The notes beneath the pieces are model-generated. The model was not told the DNA's origin, ran no database searches, and worked only from the letters and a program-made list of their open reading frames with translations. A stretch of DNA of 64,000 nucleotides from Vitellaria paradoxa (Eukaryota > Streptophyta > Magnoliopsida > Ericales > Sapotaceae). Each line of letters begins with the position of its first letter. Within the stretch, counting starts at the first letter, position 1. The stretch is from positions 3,227,501-3,291,500 of the forward strand of contig CM034233.1 of assembly GCA_019916065.1 (NCBI GenBank), in the 5' to 3' direction. The position numbers and the translations under genes are program-made. Below are positions 1 through 9,097 of the stretch, piece by piece.

Positions 1-711
1 TGAAGATCATAGGTAAGCTTTTGAACAGACACAAGACTTGCTGACAATTTTGGTACATGAAGTACATTTTTTAGAATAAGGGTTGGTGTGATGTGGATAT
101 CTCCATATCCTGCAACAGTAACTAAATAACCATTAGCTACTGCAGTTTTCTTGTTACTTGGGCATGGGGTATAGGTTCAAAAAAATTGGGATGTGGGAGT
201 CATGTGGTTAGTGGCACCAGAGTCTGCTATCCAAGAGTTGACATTAAAATTACTTGAGGCATTCATGCAAAGAGGAAATAGTTTACCCGAAAGAGCTAAA
301 GAGCAAGCTCCAGAAGTCTTCTCAAGCAACCCCAACAAGCTTCTTAACTTCTCAATCTTGTCATTGTTGAACCCCCTGTTGCAGAATTTTCCTCATTTTT
401 GAGTTGCTCTGCCATTTGTGCTTGAGACCTCTGTTGCCCTCCATGGTACCCCCATTCTCGGCTTGTTGGTTTACCATGTAAGGTCCAACACTTCTCTTTT
501 ATGTGCCTTGGTTTCTTGCAATGAGTACACCAAAGATTACCCTTGCTCTCCTTCCCCTGGTTCTCTCTACCTGGTTGTTGGGTAGATTATTCCTTGTTAC
601 TAGAGCTAACCCGTCCATAGTTTATGGTTCAAGCATAACACTCCTTCGATTTTCTTCTGCTCGATTCAGTGAAATCGTCTCTTCTAAAGATGGTGTGTTC
701 CCTCTGCCAAA

Positions 712-1195
712 CAAAACCAAACAAAACCAAGCCTTTTCCCACTAAGTGGGATCGGCTATATGGATTTGTCGACGCCAATTAGATCTGTTTAGGGGCATGT
801 CCTCTGATAAATCTAAGTAGGTCAGGTCATGTTTAATGGTTTCTTTCGAGCTTCTCTTGGCTCTTCCTCTACCTCTCCTACTCCTGGCAATCTCCATACT
901 TTCACATCTTCTAACAGGTGCTTCTGCTAGACACCTTTTAACATGGCCAAACCATCTTAATCGGTTTTCTCTCATTTTATCTTCAATTGGTACTATTCCT
1001 ATTTTGTCCCTAATCTCCTCGTTCCTAATCCTATCTTTCCTTGTAATCACACACATCTACCTTAGCATTCTCATCTCCGCAACTGCCATCTTCTGACAAT
1101 GATTATGCATTACTGCCTAACACTCTGATTCATATAGCAGCGCTGGTCTAACCGCTACCTTATAATACTTTTCTTTCACCTTGAGGGGGACTCAA
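712..1195 (-). mobile_element. 5'-truncated RTE-type LINE fragment inserted in copia gag
   Basis: The minus strand encodes the C-terminal tail of a plant non-LTR reverse transcriptase: RKDRIRNEEIRDKIG, then MRENRLRWFGHVKR, then NRSNWRRQIHIADPT. The open part is 742-1056, with upstream tail sequence broken by stops. It ends in a repetitive TTGGTTTTG-like 3' tail rather than a long poly-A, as in RTE-clade elements. A perfect 20-bp target-site duplication flanks it (692-711 and 1196-1215). Only about 480 bp was copied, which is typical 5' truncation during target-primed reverse transcription. Confidence 0.85.
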
Positions 1196-1809
1196 GGTGT
1201 GTTCCCTCTGCCAAAGATCTGAATTCTAACCTGATCGAATTCGGGATTTAGTCCTGCCAGGAAATCATAAACACAGTCTCTTTCAATGAAGTTCTTCAAG
1301 ACAATAGCATCTTCTGGACTTTTCATCTCCAAGACTCGATAGTGGTCAAGTTCTTGCCACAGACTTTGTAGCAGGTTAACATACTCTGTAACAGATTTGT
1401 CTCCTTGTTTGGTGGCTGCAGCCTTAACCTTGATCTCATACACTTGAGCAGCATCTTGAGCCTTGGAATATGTTCAACGTACGAGGTCCCAAATCTCCTT
1501 TGCTGTAATCAAAAACATGCAAGTGTCGCTAATCATAGGATCCATAGAATCCCATAACCAGGATATTATCATGGAATCTTCCTCATCCCATGCTTCAAAT
1601 TTTGGGTCATCCTTTGCTGGTCCTATTCCCAGTAAATGGTTAAGTTTTCCTTTCCCTTTGAGATATGTGCGGACAAATTGAGACCATTTGAGATAATTTT
1701 TTCCATTGAGCCTGTAAGAGGCCCGAATATTCTGCAACTCTTCAATCTGAACAGAATTTGATTCTTCGGATGGGTTATTGCTAGTGATGGTAATTTCGGA
1801 AGTTGACAT
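1192..1809 (-). pseudogene. Copia gag remnant
   Basis: The likely start is the ATG at 1809 (MSTSEITITSNN). The reading frame contains the gag signatures YRLNGKNYLKWSQ and, after one in-frame TGA at about 1471-1473, VTEYVNLLQSLWQELD. Both halves are in the same frame, so a single base change explains the break. The 3' part of gag continues at about 690 and below, beyond the inserted LINE fragment. The family is copia with a UBN2-type gag. It is not expected to make functional protein. Confidence 0.8.
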
Positions 1810-1953
1810 GGCAAAGGAAATTTGCAACAATTATGGCTGCCTGAACAGGAATAAGAAAAAATAAGAAGTGACAGCAATGAAGGCTGAAATATGTAAGGAG
1901 GCAACAATAAAGGCTGCTTGGAGAAGAAGAAAAACCCAGAAAAAAGGCCTAAA

Positions 1954-1965
1954 GCTCTGATACCA
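1954..1965 (-). other. Primer-binding site (initiator tRNA-Met)
   Basis: The minus strand reads TGGTATCAGAGC, the sequence complementary to the 3' end of plant initiator tRNA-Met. It directly abuts the TG...CA LTR end, as expected for priming of minus-strand DNA synthesis in copia elements. Confidence 0.85.
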
Positions 1966-2193
1966 TGTGACAGAAAATTACAAGGTGAAAAGAATTCTAA
2001 TTTTTCTTACTTCATGTATTGAATCTGTACAGCATTATATATTAGTTTACAAGATAAAAATAGGAAACTAAATCACTCCCAATAGGGAAGTAAATCACCT
2101 CCAAATCAAGGAAGCTATCTAACCAAATACCTTCAGTTAAGGGATTCTAAACTAAGTTTTCTAACCTATTTACAGCTCATGTACAACTCAACA
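1966..2193 (-). repeat. 5' LTR of the minus-strand copia element
   Basis: On the minus strand the segment begins TGTTGAGTTGTAC and ends CTGTCACA, next to the primer-binding site, giving an LTR of about 228 bp with TG...CA ends. A TATA-like ATATATAAT sits at about 2035-2043 on the minus strand. The inner edge is fixed by the primer site. The outer edge is inferred only from the terminal TG, because the partner LTR is not in the window. Confidence 0.65.
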
Positions 2194-3402
2194 CTTACCA
2201 CCCAGATAAATCCTAATCAAGCTTTTTCTTAATTAACAAACCCAATCATGTGATAGCAATTGAAATAGCTTAACCCTTTGGGATAGTTAGTAACTCAACT
2301 TGGTAGCAGAGCTCCAAAGAAGTGGATGAAATGAAAAGAGAGGGGATCAATGGGGTTGGCGGAATTGAGTGCCATGTCAATAAATGAGGCTCGCTTGGGA
2401 AGATTACCATTAACAATGATACCAATATGTCCTAGAACCAAGAATCGATCCAACTCGATCAGTCTCAGTTCAGTTCCAAAATCAAATCGATTCGGGTTCT
2501 AATTTTCTATTCTCAACTAGGATTGGTTTGGTTCCATTGTGAGCCCATAACTGAAGTGCTCCGACCTATACACCACCTCATGTTAAACATTGTTGTCTCT
2601 AAACTGAACATCCAAAGCCATTTTCCAAAATATACCTAATTGAGAATTACAAGCTTCAAAACAACAAATCCCTCTCTTCTATAGGCCTACAAACTCTATC
2701 CCACCCAATAAGATGACAGCTCAACGCCTTTCCAGCAACTCTTTTGAAAAATTCTCTTTGAAACTTCTAAAGTCTCCTTACTACTGATTTGTGAGTTGCA
2801 AAATAGCATTGATATTATTTCTGATTTGGATCAAGCTAGAAGGAATTATACAAGTCAAATTCTACCTTTTTCCCCCCTTTCACTCTCTCTGATAAATGGA
2901 TTTCTCTGATAAATGGATTTAAGTGTTGGTAACCATAAAAAAAAGGGGGGGGGGTTTAACTATTGGTAATGGAAGGTAGAGACTAGGGGGGAGTCTCAGC
3001 GGTGAGTTTGAATTGAATTGGATAGAGGATTGAGTAGTTTTGGAAATTTTTACATGGTCATGGTAGATAGGAAAGAGAGAGGAGGAGGAGAAGGTTTGGC
3101 TGTGTGCTGTGGTGTGGTGTGACTGACTAGTGGTGGTGAGAGGACAATTTTTCCCTGAACAGTAAAGGGTGCATTTATGGTAGAGAAGATAGAGTTGAAA
3201 TAAGATTAATCTTTGGTTAAGTTGGGTTAGTTCTCGGTTTCATTCCAAATCAATTATGGTCCTAAAATACTGTGAATGAAGAATTGAATCAATAATTTCG
3301 AATCTGTAATTTTTGGAACTGAAAATTGAACTGATTTCCACCATAATAGGCCCAAACCAATTCATTGACTTTGGATCGGAGTGATTTTTTGATTCTTTTG
3401 CA
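2194..3402. other. Non-coding stretch between copia LTR and LINE debris
   Basis: No coding signal is visible. At 2268-2300 there is an LTR-end-like sequence followed by a degraded primer-site-like TGGTAGCAGAGCTCC (2301-2315), similar to repeats at 49.6 and 50.06 kb. A short direct repeat of GATAAATGGATTT lies near 2891-2921, and an A8G10 run near 2938. It is probably decayed repeat or intronic DNA. Confidence 0.4.
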
Positions 3403-4510
3403 CGGTGCTAGTGGAGAGAAAATATAGCATGGGTACATGGTTCAGAGTGTTGGGCAATAAAGCATAATCATGGTCAGAAGATGGCAGTTGCGGAGATGAG
3501 GATGCTAAGGTGGATGTGCGGAATTACAAGGAAAGATAGGATTAGGAACGAGGAGATTAGGGGCAAAGTAGGAATAGCACCGATTGAAGATAAAATGAGA
3601 GAAAACCGATTAAAATGGTTTGGCCATGTTAGAAGGTGTCCAGCGGAGACACCTATTAGAAGGTATGAAAGTATGGAGATTGCTATGAGTAGGAAAGGTA
3701 GAGGAAGACCCAAGAGAAGTTGAGAAGAGACTATTAAACATGATCTTGCCTACCTAGATCTATCGGAGGATATAGCCCTAAACAGATCTAATTGGCGTCG
3801 ACAAATCCATATAGCCGACCCCACCTAGTGGGAAAAGGCTTGGTTTGGTACATGGTTCGTCCATGGGAAGGGCTAGAAAGCAGCATGGTGTCAGCATTTG
3901 GAGCGATATCGTGAGGGTTTGGGACAGTTTTTGGAAGTTTGTTTATTTTAGGATTGGAGATGGTGGTAGAGTAGGTTTCGGCTGGATTGTTAGTGTTATA
4001 GACCTTTTGAGGCACACCTTCCCAGAGCTTTTCAAAATGGCTAGAAATGAGGAAACTAGACTTTTGAGTTTTACTTTTCCAGTGCTTGATGCGTTGTTTC
4101 TTTGATCCCCGTATTTCAAAAGGATCCTTGAAGATTGGGAAGTGCTCCAATGACAGGTATGATTAGTGCTGATTATTGTTGTAACGTTGGACAGGAAGCT
4201 GTAGATTCTCTATGTTGGGATGTATTGGGAGGTGGATTTTTCTAGGTTTTATCTTTCTACCAAGCTTGTGTGGTTAGAATCCCTTCACTTGGAGGGGTAT
4301 TTAGAAGACAGTCTCCTCCAAAAGATGTTTGTTTGTGTGGATGGCTTTGTGGGGTTCTATTCTTTGGGTGAACAACTTGCATAGGGCAAGCAGTGTTTTC
4401 TGGACGAATATTACGTCTGCAGGAATGGAGCTGAGTTGGTTGACCATCTTTTGATTCATTGTCCTAAGGTTAGGGAGGGGTAGACTTTGGTATAATCTCT
4501 AGTTGGAGCA
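3403..4510 (+). mobile_element. L1-type LINE remnant (reverse-transcriptase C-terminus and zf-RVT)
   Basis: The plus strand in broken frames shows typical plant L1 ORF2 tail motifs. FWKFVYFRIGDGGRV lies at about 3931-3975. A zinc-finger-like CRNGAELVDHLLIHCPKV lies at about 4419-4471. Stops and frame changes interrupt the frame, so this is an old copy. It is split by an RTE-type fragment (3444-3846 plus target duplication). The 3' boundary is unclear. An A/T-rich tail-like run at 4830-4850 could be its end, in which case the remnant reaches about 4.85 kb. Confidence 0.7.
3444..3846 (+). mobile_element. Second 5'-truncated RTE-type LINE fragment, nested in the L1 remnant
   Basis: The plus strand encodes the same C-terminal tail as the fragment at 712-1195: MAVAEMRMLRWMCGITR, then MRENRLKWFGHVRRCP, then SNWRRQIHIADPT. 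One in-frame stop lies near 3721. A 12-bp direct repeat GGTACATGGTTC at 3432-3443 and 3847-3858 is a likely target-site duplication. L1 coding similarity resumes on the far side. The two RTE-type fragments lie in opposite orientations 2.4 kb apart and arose separately, since each has its own target duplication. Confidence 0.8.
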
Positions 4511-5042
4511 TTGATGGTTTGTTAGGGCTGAGCCTATCTGAGAGGGAGAGACAAGAAGACTTGGGTGGTCATACCATCATGTATCATGCGGAATACCTGG
4601 TGAGAAAGGGACTAAAGCTGCCTATTCAGAGTGTTGATGGAATTATTCTTGTTGCCCTTTTTCTCTTGGTTGTTGCAGTCCACCTGTTTTGTTTATCTGC
4701 TTTTGTTGAATTTTTGAGCAAGACACATGTGCCTGTAGACATATATTTGGGCTATCTGTGGAGTCCTTGTAAAGAACATCCCCACTTTAAGGATTCCTTT
4801 ATGTACCTTAATTTTTATTTATTTATTAAAAAATAAAAAAAATAAAAACATCACAATGGATACAACCAAGTTGTTCTTATCGTGGTTTCAAGTTTAAGCA
4901 GTTCTTTCTACTAGTTGCTGCAATGCTGTTGTCAGACACTTCTTGCTTCTCTAAAAGTTTATTCCATCCTTCTTTGCAAGTTTGTGACTCTCATTGTACC
5001 TGTTATATATTATCTGTTCCTGATATTTGTGCTTCTGTGCAG
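4511..5042. other. Probable intron and LINE 3' tail
   Basis: The first part may hold the end of the L1 remnant and closes with an A-rich run at 4830-4850. The rest is T-rich and ends in a consensus acceptor (CTTCTGTGCAG, AG at 5041-5042) used by the ASHH2-like exon that follows. No exon is recognised here. The upstream exons of that gene must lie outside the window. Confidence 0.5.
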
Positions 5043-8000
5043 TTTTAGGGAGTCCATGTTGACATTGACAGAGCATGATGACAAGCAGGTACTATCTTTG
5101 GAGTGCATCCATCATGCATTGTTTGGGATCTTATTGGTTCATGTGCACCCATTGTTGGTCATCTCTATGTATTGCATGCTGAAACTATTTCTTAACTATT
5201 GCCGTACGGATAGAAAATATCTGTCATATTCATATATTCATTCTTCTGTACACTCGAAAGATTTTGACAACTATAGGATGTTACTGTTGTTGTCTCTTGA
5301 GGCATGCTGGTTCAAAAAATAAAGGGCTGCGTGGCACAATGTAAATCAAAGATGACCTTTAAGCCCTGAGGTGTTCCCAATCAGCACAACTTTGTTCTGG
5401 CTAATGGACTTGTGTTGAGACTTATAGGTTCCTAATAATTATTTATCTTCAATGTTATGCTTGTCGATTTACATAAAGTATCAATGTGTGGAGCCATCCT
5501 CCCCCTTTAACCATCTGGTCTTCTGCACTGCACCCCCTCTTTTTTTTTTTTTTTTTTTTTTGGGTCTCCTCTGCTTTTCAAGGTAGCAGAAAAATAATAG
5601 TTGAAAAAAAAAAATACAGTGTGAGCTACTGGATGGAAGACCACAAAAGATCAATAAACCCATAGCAACAAGGATTGGACATCCTTAACTCTTGTGAGAG
5701 ACTTGGGGAGGAGATTCACCTCTTTAGCCAAATAATAATTATTCCTCCTAGGCAATAAAATATGTTGACGTGAGGAGGAATGTATTTATCAGTTATATCA
5801 TTTGCAATCACCTGAGTTTTGATATGTTTTTTGATTAATCATGAACTTTATCGGGATAGGTAAGATTCCCCCTTTGACAACTGTATATTAGAATTTCAGC
5901 CGTGCAATCTCTTAATTATTGCTGTGGATAGCAAATGACTCATCATATTGATATAGTCGTTCTTCGGTACACTTAAAGATTTTGACAACTATAGGAAGTT
6001 ACTCTTGCTGTCTATTGAAGTATCTTGGTTCAAAAATAAGGTGCAGCGTGGCACAATGTAAATCAAAGATGGCCTTTAAGCCCTGGGTTGATTCCAATCA
6101 GCACATCTCTGTTCTGGCTAATGGACTTGTGTTGAGACTAAAAGGTTCCTAATAATTAGTCAATTTCAATGTTATCTTTGTCTACTTACAAAAGTATCAA
6201 TCTGCGGAGCCATGTTCCCCTTGGTTGGCTAGTCTCTCTTTTTTTTCTTTTCTTTTCTTTTCTTTCTTTTTCTTTTTCTTTTTCTTTTCAAGGTGACAGA
6301 AAAATAGTAATTGAGAAAACTCAGTGTGAGCCACTTAGTGGAAAATCACAAAATATCAATAAACTGTAGCAAAGAGGATTGGACTTCCTTAAGCCCCAAA
6401 TCTTACGAGACACTCGAGTGGACATTCCCCCTCTTTAGCCGAATATCTGCCCCTTGCAACCCCCCCCCCCCAAAATAAAAAACACCTCTTCTCTTATTCT
6501 AATTTTCCTTGCCCCCAAGAATAAAATAAAGTGCCTAATAGGCATGCACATTGTAATTTTCTCATATTATTTCATTTGGATTAAAATATTGTTCTGATTC
6601 ATCAATAAATTAGCTATCTCATGGTTGCCAGGGGTTGCTGATTCCTCATTTTGTTGTGATCAGAATTTACACTGAATCACTCTGCCTTCATACTGTTTTT
6701 CCTGTTGATTTCCATTCCCCCTTTGAAAAAAAATTGTTCTCATAAGTATTTGAGTATTCGCAGAGCATGTTTTCTTTGCTGAAGATCTGGGTTTTGATCA
6801 TTTTATTGAATGTGCAGGTCCATCAAATTGCAAGAAACTTCCGAGACAGGTGGATTCCCAGGTCTTCTAGAAAAAACAGCATGGACAGGAGAGATGGCTG
6901 GATGGAATTTCACCGTGGTTCAAACTACAGTAGATACTCAGTATCACACAATCACTGCCGTGATCAGGGTGTAAAAACAACAGAAGCAACGCACTGCAAC
7001 AATCAATCAATTGTTGCAACAAATTCAGTAGATGTTGGTATCCTGGAAGGTAACTCTGCATCTTGTGGCAATGGTTGCCCGACCAGTGGTACAAAAACTC
7101 GCAAGCGTAAAAGCAGATGGGATCAGCCGGCAGAGACAAACACAGATGTAAGATCTCCTCAGCAGAAGTTGCAAAAATCAGATCCATGTCCACAACCTGC
7201 TGTTGGTGAAGTGTTGTTATACCATAAAAATGGGTTAAATGGAGAGGACAAACAATACTCTGATTACATGCGTGGTGTCTCTCAGAAGAAGAATGCTAAT
7301 GGGGCAGACGTTGGGGAGCAGAGCCATGATGAGGATGCTCCCCCTGGATTTTTGCCTCCTCTTAACGGGCCAACTGATGGGGAACAGAGCATTGATGAGG
7401 ATGCTCCTCCTGGATTTTCGCTTCCTCTTAATGGGTCTTCATCTGTTACTGATATCCACCGAGAAAGCAGTACACCTGCAAGGTGTCCTGATGAAGTGGT
7501 TATGGGACATCCTCGTGAAAGATTCATAAATCGCTCGGCTGTTTCTTACGGAATTCCGTTGCCTGTTGTGCAACAATTTGGGATACCTCAGGGGGAAACT
7601 CTCGAGCGTTGGATTGTTGGTCCAGGCGTGCCTTTCTGTCCTTTCCCACCTTTACCTTCTTATCCCCGCGCCAAGAGAGAACCCCCAGCTTATGCTGGTA
7701 ACTCAGTGATGATGAATCGTCATCCTGCACTTTGTCACTCAGATCAAAACACTCCTAGCACTTCAGGTGCAAGACCACCAGAAGTGGTAACTCAAAGCGC
7801 AAACAACCAACATAATTTTCAACAAGTTCAGGGCTCCTGTAACTTGGGAAGAAGGTACTTCAGGCAGCAGAAGTGGAATAATTCAACATTGAGACCCCCC
7901 TGGCTCCGGAATAGAAATGCATGGGGATTCATGGGAAACAATTCAAGAAATGGGATTTGCAGCACAGGCGGAGCAACCGTGTCAAATGAGATCAGAGGTC

Positions 8001-8083
8001 CAACTAATTCTGATGTAAGCGCTGGAATGGTAAGTTCTTGCAATTCATTTTTTCAGTATCCACAGCAGCAAAATTTGCATTGA
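5043..8083 (+). CDS. Histone-lysine N-methyltransferase ASHH2-like, 3' exons only
   Basis: Two exons join in phase: 5043-5088 ([15 protein letters not shown]) and 6818-8083 ([14 protein letters not shown] onward), across a 1729-bp GT-AG intron. The peptide has the signatures I associate with the C-terminal tail of plant ASHH2/SDG8/EFS H3K36 methyltransferases: [29 protein letters not shown] and [13 protein letters not shown]. The catalytic SET domain and CW finger would lie upstream, outside the window. The exon carries two 66-bp in-frame repeat units (from 7313 and 7379), each with [11 protein letters not shown]. An ATG at 6767 is intronic and is not the start. The stop is at 8081-8083 if the last exon is unspliced. 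A strong donor at 8030 allows another end (separate entry). Identification is from motif memory. Confidence 0.75.
5191..6440. repeat. Tandem duplication inside the ASHH2-like intron
   Basis: Two diverged copies of about 540 bp, 5191-5735 and 5912-6440, lie 718 bp apart in direct orientation. Shared landmarks are GATTTTGACAACTATAGGA (5260 and 5978) and GGCACAATGTAAATCAAAGA. Each copy holds a T-rich tract at the same place. Neither codes for protein. The duplication enlarges the intron between the last two exons. Confidence 0.8.
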
Positions 8084-8313
8084 TTTGTAGGATAAATATC
8101 CTCGGAGGAGCTTCTAAATTTTCTTCTATGCTCCCGCCAATGTACTTCAATTCTTTGCTACCTGGGTTTACTAACAATGGAACTTTTTTTTTTTTCCTTT
8201 CTTTCCCCATCTTGAGTCCCTAGCTACAATGTGATCATGATTTGGGAACCTCCTCCCTAGGGAGGGAAGTGTTCTTCATTACGTTCATTTTTTGAATTGT
8301 GAACAAGGTCTGA

Positions 8314-8319
8314 AATAAA
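8314..8319 (+). terminator. Candidate polyadenylation signal of the ASHH2-like gene
   Basis: AATAAA lies about 230 bp after the TGA at 8083 and inside the intron of the alternative spliced model. This is a normal place for a signal if the unspliced end is used. If so, use of this site or the acceptor at 8389 would be mutually exclusive. Confidence 0.4.
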
Positions 8320-8389
8320 AGCATTAGTCAGTCTTTTCTGGTTGCTCCCATGGATTTGTTGCATTCGTTGTGCTTCTTTTGTCTTTCAG

Positions 8390-8506
8390 TGGTGTATTGA
8401 AATTGAACCAAACCCTGTGGAAATCTGGTGGATATATGCAAGAAGAATTGAAAAGAAATCAACCCACGCACAACGTAGATTTTTTGTATGTGGCCAACGT
8501 ACTTAA
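8390..8506 (+). CDS. Possible alternative terminal exon of the ASHH2-like gene
   Basis: The long exon contains ATG|GTAAGT at 8027-8035, a near-perfect donor in codon phase 0. A pyrimidine-rich acceptor (GTCTTTCAG, AG at 8388-8389) lies 360 bp downstream. Splicing would replace the reading-through end with 38 codons (WCIEIEPNPVEIWWIYARR...) and a TAA at 8504-8506. The competing model reads through to TGA at 8081-8083 and uses a poly-A signal at 8314. I do not recognise the 38-residue tail. Confidence 0.4.
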   Translation, partial: WCIEIEPNPVEIWWIYARRIEKKSTHAQRRFFVCGQRT

Positions 8507-9097
8507 TTTGAATAATTTAAAATGTAGATTTGAAATCGCAAAAAGTTGTTATTAAAAGCCACTACTTTATTAGTAATTATTAGAAATATTTCATTTATTA
8601 TTATATAAAGTAATTTTCACTTTTTTATACTATTTAGTAAAACTTAATCATAAATTTATTAATTTAAAATTCCTAAACGTTCAAATGGAGTCTTGGTTTA
8701 ATCAAACACATTGGAAGGAATCGGGAGGGCGAACAGATGGACATGGACTTTTTGGAAAATAAATGTATCTGGCAAAACTTGGGGATGAGATGTAGCTGGG
8801 CCACGAGCCATCTATATGTGTGCCCGTGTCTGCCAACTCTATTGGGCCTCCGTTTTGTCCCTAGTCGGTCTTTTTCTGTCTTAAACCTGAATTCGCTTTA
8901 TTTTAGTATCGAAACGTATGCCATGTCAATGAAGATTTTGGGCATTGATAATAGTAAAAAGAGCCCATGGAGTTCGCACTGATTGCCTGAATCAAACTCA
9001 CAAAATTTTTGTTAAGAGTACAGATAAGGTATTTTAGGTTTTTTTTTTTTTTTTTCCCTTTTTTTTATTTAGTAAGTCTATTTGGTGTGAGTATTTT
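8507..9097. other. AT-rich intergenic sequence
   Basis: No gene or repeat boundary is recognised. Short ORFs here lack composition or motifs of protein. A long T tract lies at about 9040-9066. Confidence 0.4.

Larger units (their letters stand above)
1..2193 (-). mobile_element. 5' part of a decayed Ty1/copia retrotransposon
   Basis: Read on the minus strand, this runs LTR, primer-binding site, gag, zinc-knuckle region and the start of the protease, then leaves the window at base 1. The order and the initiator-Met primer site identify Ty1/copia. Gag is interrupted by an RTE-type LINE fragment (712-1195). The protease active-site motif DSGATNHM is encoded at about 205-235 on the minus strand. 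Internal stops and frame changes show that the copy is dead. The other LTR lies outside the window, so element length and target duplication cannot be checked. It probably lies in an intron of, or just upstream of, the ASHH2-like gene. Confidence 0.85.

Noticed and set aside
4519..4836. 105-codon ORF with hydrophobic stretch
   Set aside because: It lies in the L1 3' region, has no recognisable domain and ends in an A/T-rich tail-like tract.
4915..5322. 135-codon ORF
   Set aside because: It mixes intron, the 46-base exon and the next intron in one frame; only 5043-5088 is exonic.
6767..6817. ATG-initiated N-terminus of the large ORF at 6767
   Set aside because: The first 17 codons are hydrophobic intron-type sequence ending in a consensus acceptor TGTGCAG. 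The real exon begins at 6818 and joins the exon ending at 5088 in phase.
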